A stretch of 64,000 bases of DNA from Parabacteroides hominis. GTDB lineage: Bacteria; Bacteroidota; Bacteroidia; Bacteroidales; Tannerellaceae. A program made the position numbers and the translations under genes. Positions 1-8,055 of the stretch are shown in pieces. Each line of letters begins with the position of its first letter. Within the stretch, counting starts at the first letter, position 1. A model generated the notes under the pieces. The model searched no databases. It saw only the letters and a list, made by a program, of their open reading frames with translations, and had not been told where the DNA came from. The stretch covers positions 1 through 64,000 of the forward strand of contig NZ_JACOOJ010000034.1 of assembly GCF_014287585.1 (NCBI RefSeq), written 5' to 3'.

Positions 1-233
1 TCTGCCCTGAGCTGTTCCAACGTCACTTTCACCCCCATCGTCCGGAACCCGATCCGCTCGGCGGCATCGCTGATGCCTAACATCGACACCCCTTCGCGCG
101 TGATGAATGCCTGTTCGCGGAGGTACTGGATGGAATAGCTGCGACCGTAGTATTTCGCGATCATGCGCAGGCACGAGGGACCGCAGTCGGCGGATTCGAG
201 TTGGTGGTAATGGGGGAATGATCGCGAAGTCAT
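1..233 (-). CDS. C39 peptidase-containing ABC exporter (N-terminal fragment, runs off the window)
   Basis: Only the first 77 codons are present. They encode a C39 cysteine-peptidase start with the motif QLESADCGPSCL at residues 11-22; Cys17 is the expected catalytic cysteine, and a YYGR stretch follows as usual for the family. In this family the C39 domain cuts double-glycine-type leaders and is followed by ABC membrane and ATPase domains, which should lie beyond base 1. The ATG (233-231) overlaps the TGA of the upstream VKOR/thioredoxin gene (232-230) as ATGA, so the two are probably translationally coupled. The peptidase fold is clear from sequence; the ABC domains are inferred. A stand-alone C39 peptidase is the alternative. 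Confidence 0.85.
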   Translation of the reverse strand, partial: MTSRSFPHYHQLESADCGPSCLRMIAKYYGRSYSIQYLREQAFITREGVSMLGISDAAERIGFRTMGVKVTLEQLRA

Positions 234-1771
234 ATTAAATAAATCAAATCTTCCACTTTATACAAATCCGGCAAAACGCAACCATTGATCAATATAGTCG
301 GGGTACTATGAATATCATGCTTATCTATAAAAGATTTATGTTTCATATATTCATCTTCCAAATCATACTCAAAATTATTTGATATGCTCTCTATCTCATT
401 ATCTATTTTTGTTTTATCATTCTTAAACCAACAGTCTAAACCATATAAAAATCCTGATTCTCCCTCCTTACGATACAAATTTATCATCCTTTTAGTATAT
501 TTCTCTATTTCTTCCGTTGGAGAGAAAAATATATATTGGATACAAACATCACTTTCCAGTTCTCCTTCTAAAGCTTTAATTCTACTATGCATATATGCAC
601 ACGGGACACAATACAGATTTGTAATGAAAGAAATGACAATCTTTGCATTTTTATTTCCAATCAAAATAGAAGAAGCCTCTTTATAATCTAAATACTTATC
701 CGACCTATGCAACACATATCCAAAAATATCCTCATTATATTTTAGTTTTAAAAGCCGTTGATAAAACTCTTTCTCTCCCTTATCTTCATTTCTACTCAAA
801 GAGTACAAAAACAACAGAGAAAAAGGCACGCTATATATCATGAATAGAACCGGCCAAGACCAGATATCAGTCGGAAAAACTAATTTATCATGAAAAAACA
901 GATTATGAAGAAAAATCACCCATAATAAAGCCTGAACTACCAGGCATAACACACACCACCGCTTCAATTTGACCTTTTGGCACCATATACTCCAAAATGA
1001 GTAAGGCAAGGCGAGTATGGATAAACAGAAAAAGAAAATATAATACCGCGGAAAAGCAAGTAGTAAAAGGATATTAGATAAAAAGTAACCTAATCCTATC
1101 TGGCTCCAACTGATTATCCCAAAAAGCTTGGCCTCCGCGCTATTTACCACATCATCGCAAGAACCTGATTTTATAAACGTACAGATTTTATCCACATACG
1201 AACGTGATAATCGAAAATCTTTCTGATATAGAAGAAAAGAAACATAAGCGCCTGCCATATTCAGCACCAAAGAGCTTAAAACAGCAATAGAATAAGGTGT
1301 ATTCTTCACTATGATCGCGCAAATACAGAAACAGATGGATGCTAGAATCAATAACAAGCAACCCCTTTCCATAAACTGCGACATCAAATGCCGCTTATAA
1401 TCTGGCTCCACTGAGAAATCTGTTTTTTCAGCTAACAAAATAACACCAGACCATTTTTGTAGGAAATCATCCAAAGAAGAAGAACGTCGCTTGCCCTCTT
1501 CCCAGTAAGAAACAACTGATTCAGATATCTGATATACAATAACAAAACCTTCTCCAAACGGGACAATAGCAGGTAGTTGACATGACACCAAATCAGTCTT
1601 TTGTTCAGCCATATCAATTACTAAATTATCAACTTTATATCTCTTCAACAAACTTGAATATCCATATAAAGTATCCATGAAAGGTAATTTCCAACAGTTT
1701 TTTTTCAATACTGAAGTATATTTCACTTTCAATAAAGTTAGGAAAAATGATAATATCTGATATGAATTCAT
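230..1771 (-). CDS. Degenerate C39-like / VKOR / thioredoxin membrane protein
   Basis: A 513-residue integral membrane protein with three modules. Residues about 10-110 resemble a C39 peptidase fold (LPAIVPFGEGFVIVYQI and a following DDFLQKWSGVILLAE-type strand) but lack the catalytic DCG motif. Residues about 130-320 form a multi-helix VKOR-like domain with a loop cysteine pair region (SGSCDDV) and a WCVLC active-site motif near 270. The C-terminal thioredoxin-like domain has CVPC near residue 388 and a cis-proline motif STPTILING near the end. The expected role is to form or shuffle disulfides outside the cytoplasm, re-oxidised through quinones by the VKOR part. Its stop overlaps the ATG of the C39 exporter. 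I chose the ATG at 1771; a TTG at 1789 would add six residues. Confidence 0.8.
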   Translation of the reverse strand: MNSYQILSFFLTLLKVKYTSVLKKNCWKLPFMDTLYGYSSLLKRYKVDNLVIDMAEQKTDLVSCQLPAIVPFGEGFVIVYQISESVVSYWEEGKRRSSSLDDFLQKWSGVILLAEKTDFSVEPDYKRHLMSQFMERGCLLLILASICFCICAIIVKNTPYSIAVLSSLVLNMAGAYVSFLLYQKDFRLSRSYVDKICTFIKSGSCDDVVNSAEAKLFGIISWSQIGLGYFLSNILLLLAFPRYYIFFFCLSILALPYSFWSIWCQKVKLKRWCVLCLVVQALLWVIFLHNLFFHDKLVFPTDIWSWPVLFMIYSVPFSLLFLYSLSRNEDKGEKEFYQRLLKLKYNEDIFGYVLHRSDKYLDYKEASSILIGNKNAKIVISFITNLYCVPCAYMHSRIKALEGELESDVCIQYIFFSPTEEIEKYTKRMINLYRKEGESGFLYGLDCWFKNDKTKIDNEIESISNNFEYDLEDEYMKHKSFIDKHDIHSTPTILINGCVLPDLYKVEDLIYLI

Positions 1772-1808
1772 GAATGTAGGTCGCTTCAAAATTAATAATG
1801 TATTTAGA

Positions 1809-2933
1809 TCAATTTTTCAATGTAGCAATTACTATAATAGGATTATCTTCTTTAGAAATAGATTCTAAAGATTTCATACTTCCTTTTAATTCTATATTTG
1901 TTTTATTAATATATTCACAAACATCTGATGCAGACAATATACCCAAACAAACTCCACTTTCCAACATCACTAAAATCTCAAATGGCATAAAATTATTCAA
2001 ATCATCTTCAAATCCATTCTCATAAGAAAAAAAAGAAGCTTTCGATATTTTTTTATCATAAACTCCTAATTCACGAAATATTTCCCTGAAATAATCAAAT
2101 ATTATAACATTGTCATTTTCAAAAATATAATACGGAGAAGAGACCGAGTTTACATCTACACGATAACGATCTTTATAGGGGAAAACATAAGGCGAAAAAT
2201 CTAATCGATATTTCGGGATTAATTGCTCATTATTAACTTGATACACTGTATCTATAAACTTTTCTCTAAAATAAACTTGATTTTTATATCGATAAAAAAG
2301 TCCATCATTAGCATCATATACAAATTGATCAGTTTTCACAAAATGATAATTCGGATATTCTTTTACAGTTTCACCATATTGATTAAACAATACGATTCGT
2401 TTAGAGACCGAACCATTACTATTCGGAAAAAAAGCACAAAAATTTGTTGAATCTAATGGAATTACACATTTTGTAGAAGACCAGTTTGAACTCATTGGCA
2501 TTTTAATTTTACCCACAAAATTCCCTTTCAGATTATATTTAATCAAAGAGTTGTAATAATCAAAAAAGTAATTTAAACCATCATACGGGTTATAAAAATT
2601 ATCATACGTCTTATAAAATGCCTCTGGATCATCACCTTTATGCCCTATTTTCCTTATAAAATGCCCAGTTTTTGAATCAAATAGAAAACAATTGTCCGCA
2701 TCCCACACTAATAAACTATCCCCAATCATATTTACTCTCATGGTTCCTAATCCCAGCAAACATGCATCAGTCGTTTCTAATGGTACATAATGAACTGAAT
2801 CAAAAAACATACTTACTTTTGCCTTTATTTCCGGACGATTTTTTGATATATGAATTACAGGTAAATCTTTCGCGAAAGAAAGATTAAATACAAAAATAAA
2901 AACAAGCAACAACAAAGATCTATAAAAGCTCAT
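1809..2933 (-). CDS. 6-bladed beta-propeller secreted protein
   Basis: A 374-residue protein with a clear N-terminal signal peptide (SFYRSLLLLVFIFVFNLSFA). The motif FFDSVHYVPLETTDACLLG near residues 43-61 and the phrase FDSKTGHFIRKIG mark the Bacteroidetes 6-bladed beta-propeller family. The C-terminus ends in NPIIVIATLKN, closely matching the ends of the two other propeller proteins in this cluster. It shows no catalytic motif, so an extracytoplasmic binding or sensing role is an inference only. It lies 37 bp from the chosen start of the VKOR/thioredoxin gene and is probably co-transcribed with it. It diverges more from the other two copies than they do from each other (it has GDDPEAF where they have GGGPD). 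Confidence 0.75.
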   Translation of the reverse strand: MSFYRSLLLLVFIFVFNLSFAKDLPVIHISKNRPEIKAKVSMFFDSVHYVPLETTDACLLGLGTMRVNMIGDSLLVWDADNCFLFDSKTGHFIRKIGHKGDDPEAFYKTYDNFYNPYDGLNYFFDYYNSLIKYNLKGNFVGKIKMPMSSNWSSTKCVIPLDSTNFCAFFPNSNGSVSKRIVLFNQYGETVKEYPNYHFVKTDQFVYDANDGLFYRYKNQVYFREKFIDTVYQVNNEQLIPKYRLDFSPYVFPYKDRYRVDVNSVSSPYYIFENDNVIIFDYFREIFRELGVYDKKISKASFFSYENGFEDDLNNFMPFEILVMLESGVCLGILSASDVCEYINKTNIELKGSMKSLESISKEDNPIIVIATLKN

Positions 2934-3033
2934 ATTCCATTCATTTTAAGCCTAAAAAACAGTCAAATATCGTGACAATAACAAATATGCATTCATAATT
3001 TCATATCGTATCAGAATCAACAATAAATCAATC

Positions 3034-4245
3034 TTACTCTTTCAAGGTGGCAATCACCACGATCGGATTATCATCAAATTGGAGGTTTTCCAATACTTTC
3101 TTTCCAGTCGGACTTAACTTCACATCTTTATGGGTCTCCATATAATCTAAAAGCTCTTCCGGCATCAGCAAACCAACCAGCTTATTTCCATCTAATTGTT
3201 CCATGAAAAAAGTACCCAATCCATCTATGTCATTCACAAAACCACATCTTTCCCCTTCACGCTTACAACTATACAATTGCTTGCTCCTCTTATCATAATA
3301 ATTTGAAAAGCTAATATTAGAACTTAGCCCTTCCCATTCTGAGCAAGCAAAAAAGATATACCGATCCATCTGAAAAATACGCCAATAGCTCAAAAAGCCT
3401 TTTTTATATCGTCTAACCATTTCTACATCATCCGCTCCAAAATCGAATTTCCCAGTTTCGTATTTTTTTCCAAGAGTCTCGTTAAAATGGAATGCAATAG
3501 AGGGGATCAGCCGCTCTTCGCCCACCAAATAAATAGTATCATTGTCCGATGCTCCAGAAAAATACAAATTACCTCCTACCTCCTGAAACCATCCTGCATT
3601 ATAGCAAGAAGACCGGGAGGATTTAAATGTTGGAGCCTGAAGGCCATTGTCTATCACCTTCAGAACCTCGCCGTTTTTATTAAAAACATAAAGCGCACAA
3701 TGATCATTAACCTGTTCATCATTGGCAAAACCTAAATATAGACTATCCTTATAAAGGCAAAGGTTATTTATTTTTTGCTGAAATCTCATTTCCTTGATAT
3801 ATCGATATTCAGGTTTTACCACCTCATTTACACATTTGTTAGTTTCAATATCTATTCCTCTCCACTTCCTCCATATATCCACATAAAAAACATTTCTTTC
3901 CTTATCCAATGTACAATTTGTCATAAGATGTGCATAATCATCCGGTCCACCTCCTTCTTGACTGAGACGACGGATATACTTTCCGTTTTTCCTATCAAAT
4001 AGACATATTTTACCCGCAAATTCAGTGGTTATAATATATCGATCTGTTAAAAAAATAGAGGGCTCTTTCAACAAAGATTCTTTTGTTAATTCTAACGGAA
4101 TATATTCCAATTTAGAAACAAATTTACTCAACGGAATATCACCTACTTTTGCTTTCGTCATATCTATCACTAATGCTTTATCTTTAGCCTGTAAAGACAA
4201 AGACAAAAGGATACTCATTAATGCACCTATATATTTTATATTCAT
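3034..4245 (-). CDS. 6-bladed beta-propeller secreted protein
   Basis: A 403-residue secreted protein starting MNIKYIGALMSILLSLSLQA, a classical signal peptide; I chose this ATG over an upstream TTG at 4251. Family hallmarks are LEYIPLELTKESLLKEPS, FDRKNGKYIRRL, EGGGPDDY and the terminal DDNPIVVIATLKE. The propeller body has regularly spaced tyrosine- and aspartate-rich blades, with no enzyme motif that I recognise. It sits between the DUF3244 gene and a second propeller gene, all on the minus strand with gaps of about 100-140 bp. It is a closer relative of the copy at 5764-6927 than of its immediate neighbour. Confidence 0.78.
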   Translation of the reverse strand: MNIKYIGALMSILLSLSLQAKDKALVIDMTKAKVGDIPLSKFVSKLEYIPLELTKESLLKEPSIFLTDRYIITTEFAGKICLFDRKNGKYIRRLSQEGGGPDDYAHLMTNCTLDKERNVFYVDIWRKWRGIDIETNKCVNEVVKPEYRYIKEMRFQQKINNLCLYKDSLYLGFANDEQVNDHCALYVFNKNGEVLKVIDNGLQAPTFKSSRSSCYNAGWFQEVGGNLYFSGASDNDTIYLVGEERLIPSIAFHFNETLGKKYETGKFDFGADDVEMVRRYKKGFLSYWRIFQMDRYIFFACSEWEGLSSNISFSNYYDKRSKQLYSCKREGERCGFVNDIDGLGTFFMEQLDGNKLVGLLMPEELLDYMETHKDVKLSPTGKKVLENLQFDDNPIVVIATLKE

Positions 4246-4385
4246 TGGCAATAAATCACAACACTATTAAAACTCAATAATACAAAAAAGAGACTGCCTG
4301 TCCACATAGTAAAATCACTAAGACTTCTCATAATCTTTTTTAATTTAATTGTTAAACAAATAAGAATAAATACATAAGCACTATT

Positions 4386-4730
4386 TTACATCTTAAACTC
4401 TCCAGTAAAAATCTTTTCCTCATAACTAATCTCAATCTCATACCCCCCACTGCTTTCTTGACTCATTAGTATAGAGACTGTTTGTGGAAAAGAAAAAGAC
4501 ATTGTCTGAATCTCGCTATTCTCTGTATTGGTAATAACGACAGTAGCAGTACTTGGCAAATCAAGAAACAATACATAAACCGTTTGGTTGTCTATCCAAG
4601 CACGAACGGGCGGCAAACTCCGCAATTCTTTATTTCCTGCTTTTGTCCGCAATTCTATATCACGTGTATCCGTTACTTTAGCGGACAATATAACAGGAGA
4701 GACAAATGTCAATCCCCATACAATAATCAA
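4386..4730 (-). CDS. DUF3244-like small secreted protein, signal peptide apparently frameshifted
   Basis: The 114-residue frame matches the Bacteroidetes DUF3244 type: a short secreted beta-sandwich with an N-terminal IELRTKAGNKELRSLPPVRAWI stretch (residues about 25-46) and YVLFLDLPSTATVVITN. As drawn it needs a TTG start and a signal peptide without its basic n-region. An ATG at 4753 followed by KKNYFLF lies in another frame and stops at TGA just after a run of six T on the coding strand. One extra T there would give an intact signal peptide joined to LIIVWGLTFVSP. This points to a slipped homopolymer (a natural off-state, a pseudogene or a sequence error). Function unknown; it may be a secreted partner of the propeller proteins. 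Confidence 0.6.
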   Translation of the reverse strand: MIIVWGLTFVSPVILSAKVTDTRDIELRTKAGNKELRSLPPVRAWIDNQTVYVLFLDLPSTATVVITNTENSEIQTMSFSFPQTVSILMSQESSGGYEIEISYEEKIFTGEFKM

Positions 4731-4783
4731 AAAAGAAAATAGTTCTTTTTCATAAAGCAGTCTGTTTTTAAAATTTCTATTGT

Positions 4784-5702
4784 AAATTTAAAGCCCTCCT
4801 CCTCTTAGATAACAGGAATAAATATATTTTTCTATTTTCACACATTAATAACATCATAATCAATCTATTAAACATCATTTTCACCCATTCAAAATGGTCC
4901 TGATTCCTGCTTTCAGAGATAAAAGCAGGAATCGCTAATATCATTTTTTATGATTTCGTCCAAAGAGTAAGCAGTAGATGTCGGAAAACACCGTTTCCGG
5001 ATATCCGACTTTATCCGCCGGATCATATCTTCTCCCAAGTTGAAAACAGTAGAAACTTTCGCGGTCTTCAATCCCAATTAGGCCAGGCAGACAATCCGGA
5101 TTTCACGTTCGGCCAAATCAAAACTGCCGGTCAGATGTGTGAGAAAACCTGGATATACCTGGTTGAAATTTTCCATAAAGATTTTCCAATCCCGCTCTTC
5201 CCAAATGCCCAATACTAACCGGTCTTGAATACTGGATAAATAACTATTTTGACTAATCAACTCCTTCTGCCAAGCTTCATACATTTTACACAGAGAGCTA
5301 TAGTCTTCCTTGCTTTTTATTTCCTATGTTGTTTTCTGTTGCTCGCTCGTCAGGATGCCTATCTACTCTTTATATAGCTTTTCATCTTTCGACATCGAAC
5401 TTAATTTCAAATTTTGCTGACTAAACAATAAATCCTTTTGATTGATTAAAATGTCTTTTTCACGCAGTATTTTTTCTTTTTCTTCAACAGTTCTCTTGCT
5501 TCGGGTTTCGATCTCTTCCAACTGCTGTTCATATTCAGCTTGTCTTTTGCGATTATCTTCTTCCAGCATACGGACTCGTTCATTTCTTTCTCGCGCCAAA
5601 CGGTCTTTTTCCTCCTGGATTTGACTAAGCGATTGCTGAGCTGTTTCCAATCTCACATTATTCTCGCTCAGTTCTTTGTCTTTAATCGATAGTTGCCTCT
5701 TT
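4784..5702 (-). pseudogene. Decayed partial copy of the TPR/coiled-coil regulator 3' end
   Basis: This stretch is a nearly identical direct copy of 6987-8055, the 3' half of the regulator gene plus about 150 bp of 3' flank. It starts abruptly at 5702 inside the coiled coil, so signal peptide, TPRs and membrane helix are missing. Compared with the intact copy it has at least three nonsense changes: CAG to TAG near 5362, CAG to TAG near 5322, and AAA to TAA near 5080. It also carries only one of the two 150-bp coiled-coil units of the intact gene, which explains the length difference (919 against 1069 bp). It cannot make a working protein, but it remains a substrate for homologous recombination with the intact copy. 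Confidence 0.9.
4902..4933 (-). terminator. 12-bp stem hairpin after the pseudogene
   Basis: GATTCCTGCTTT pairs perfectly with AAAGCAGGAATC across an 8-base loop. An identical hairpin follows the intact gene at 7105-7136. There is no clean T run, so it may act as an RNA stabiliser or a weak terminator. Confidence 0.5.
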
Positions 5703-5763
5703 TAGAAAGAGATCAATAGTTCTATATAAATATTTTTCTTGACTAATCATCTTTATATATATA

Positions 5764-6927
5764 TCATTTTTTAGGGGTAGCTATTACGACTATAGGATTA
5801 TCATCTTCCATAAGATTTGAAACAAGACGTTTACCTCTCTCACTCATTCCTCTCTCTCCATTTAGCTTAACATACTCACTTAATGCTTGTACATCCAAAA
5901 CACCATAAACTTCTCCATTTTTATTCATACCACGTAAAATAACAGAAGTTAATCCATCTGTGTCATTTGTATATCCATAATGAGACTCACAAGCTTTTTT
6001 GCTATGAGGAATATATAGTTTTTTATTTTTTTTATCAAAAGCACAATTATAAGTTGTCATTGCCGAATATCCTTTAGCATATTTAAAGAAGATAAAACGA
6101 TCACTTTCACCAACCCACAATATATTAATTTGGTCACTGACAGCAGATGAAGGAATGCCATCAAGTTGTAGGTCTGGAATCTCTTTATTTCCAGTCCGAA
6201 AAATAATATGAGGTAATATCTGTTTATCCCCAACCTCGTAAGTCATAGCATTAAAACCTATTCGTGAAAAATAAAGCTTCCCCTTATAATTATAAAAGAT
6301 CAAGAGTCCATCACCTGACAAAACATCCGCTCCAAGAATGTTTTCTTTTTTATATACTTTAGAGATAAATCCCTGTTTATTAAAGACAACAAGCCTATAT
6401 CCTTTTTTACAAAACTCAGCTGAAACATTTCCAATATATTGATTTGAATTTATTGCCCACGGACTAAATACTGTAATAATGTCATTGTTTATACTTGGCT
6501 TCTTTATAATATCTACCATCTCACCAGTCTCTATATCATAGCCTTTCCATTTATCAATATCATTAGCATAAAGAATATTACGTTTTTCATTCAACCCATT
6601 TAAATAAACAATCCAACGACGATATTCATCTGGGCCACCACCTTCACGATCCAATCCTCTAATAAACTTTCCTGTTTTTCTATCAAATAAATAAGTTTGC
6701 CAAAAAGTATTCATCGCGACAATATACTTATCTGTCACATAATAATAAGCTCCGGGCTTCAAGAAACATTCTGGTGTTGTTTCCAATGGGACATACTCTA
6801 TTTTATCAAATAAAATGTTTAAAGATACATCTTCATTACTCTTTTCAAGATCAACAATAAAAGGTTTATTTTGAGCTAAACTTAAAAGTGAATATAATAA
6901 GCTACATAAACAAAAGAATATTTTCAT
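5764..6927 (-). CDS. 6-bladed beta-propeller secreted protein flanked by the duplicated regulator sequence
   Basis: A 387-residue secreted protein (MKIFFCLCSLLYSLLSLAQ signal peptide). Family motifs are IEYVPLETTPECFLKPG, FDRKTGKFIRGL, EGGGPDEY and the terminal DDNPIVVIATPKK. It is the most regulator-proximal of the three propeller genes. It lies between two direct repeats (4784-5702 and 6987-8055), as if the cassette had been inserted or exchanged by recombination between regulator paralogues. A hairpin (6962-6987) sits 35 bp upstream of the ATG. No active-site residues are recognised, and ligand binding is an inference from the fold. Confidence 0.78.
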   Translation of the reverse strand: MKIFFCLCSLLYSLLSLAQNKPFIVDLEKSNEDVSLNILFDKIEYVPLETTPECFLKPGAYYYVTDKYIVAMNTFWQTYLFDRKTGKFIRGLDREGGGPDEYRRWIVYLNGLNEKRNILYANDIDKWKGYDIETGEMVDIIKKPSINNDIITVFSPWAINSNQYIGNVSAEFCKKGYRLVVFNKQGFISKVYKKENILGADVLSGDGLLIFYNYKGKLYFSRIGFNAMTYEVGDKQILPHIIFRTGNKEIPDLQLDGIPSSAVSDQINILWVGESDRFIFFKYAKGYSAMTTYNCAFDKKNKKLYIPHSKKACESHYGYTNDTDGLTSVILRGMNKNGEVYGVLDVQALSEYVKLNGERGMSERGKRLVSNLMEDDNPIVVIATPKK

Positions 6928-6961
6928 ACCTCTCTATAATTAAGAATATAAAATACATATT

Positions 6962-6987
6962 TATCCCTGTGAAATTTCGCAGGGATA
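6962..6987 (-). promoter_or_regulatory. Hairpin in the leader of the 5764-6927 gene
   Basis: TATCCCTG pairs with CAGGGATA around a 10-base A+T-rich loop. It lies between the regulator's 3' flank and the propeller ATG, so it could terminate read-through or control the leader. It is absent from the corresponding place beside the pseudogene copy. Confidence 0.4.
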
Positions 6988-8055
6988 AATTTAAAGCCCT
7001 CCTCCTATTAGATAACAGGAATAAATATATTTTTCTATTTTTCCACATTAATAACATCATAATCAATCTATTAAACATCATTTTCACCCATTCAAAATGG
7101 TCATGATTCCTGCTTTCAGAGATAAAAGCAGGAATCGCTAATACCATTTTTTTATGATTTCGTCCAAAGAGTAAGCAGTAGATGTCGGAAAACACCGTTT
7201 CCGGATATCCGACTTTATCCGCCGGATCATATCTTCTCCCAAGTTGAAAACAGTAGAAACTTTCGCGGTCTTCAATCCCAATTTGGTCAGGCAGACAATC
7301 CGGATTTCACGTTCGGCCAAATCAAAACTGCCGGTCAGATGTGTGAGAAAACCTGGATATACCTGGTTGAAATTTTCCATAAAGACTTTCCAATCCCGCT
7401 CTTTCCAAATGCCCAATACTAACCGGTTTTGAATACGGGATAAACAACTATTTTGACTGATCAACTCCTTCTGCCAAGCTTCATACATTTTACACAGAGA
7501 GCTATAGTCTTCCTTGCTTTTTATTTCCTGTGTTGTTTTCTGTTGCTCGCTCGTCAGGATGCCTATCTGCTCTTTATATAGCTTTTCATCTTTCGACATC
7601 GAACTTAACTTCAAATTTTGCTGACTAAGCAATAAATCCTTTTGATTGATTAAAATGTCTTTTTCACGCAGTATTTTTTCTTTTTCTTCAACGGTTCTCT
7701 TGCTTCGGGTTTCGATCTCTTCCAACTGCTGTTCATATTCAGCTTGTCTTTTGCGATTATCTTCTTCCAGCATACGGACTCGTTCATTTCTTTCCCGCAC
7801 CAAATGGTCTTTTTCTTCCCGTAGTTTTTCTTTTTCTTCAACAGTCCTCTTACTTCGGGTTTCGATCTCTTCCAACTGCTGTTCATATTTAGCTTGTTGT
7901 TTCCGGTTATCTTCCTCCAGTATACGGACTTGTTCATTTCTCTCCCGCACTAAACGGTCTTTTTCCTCCTGGATTTGACTAAGCGATTGCTGAGCTGTTT
8001 CCAATCTCACATTATTCTCGCTCAGTTCTTTGTCTTTAATCGATAGTTGCCTCTT
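6987..8055. repeat. Direct repeat, intact copy (partner of 4784-5702)
   Basis: About 1.07 kb matching 4784-5702 almost base for base apart from one extra 150-bp internal unit. It covers the coiled coil and C-terminal domain of the regulator plus about 150 bp of its 3' flank. Confidence 0.9.
7105..7136 (-). terminator. 12-bp stem hairpin after the TPR regulator
   Basis: A perfect 12-bp stem begins two bases after the stop codon. It is the same hairpin as at 4902-4933. A T tract is lacking, so termination is uncertain. Confidence 0.5.
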
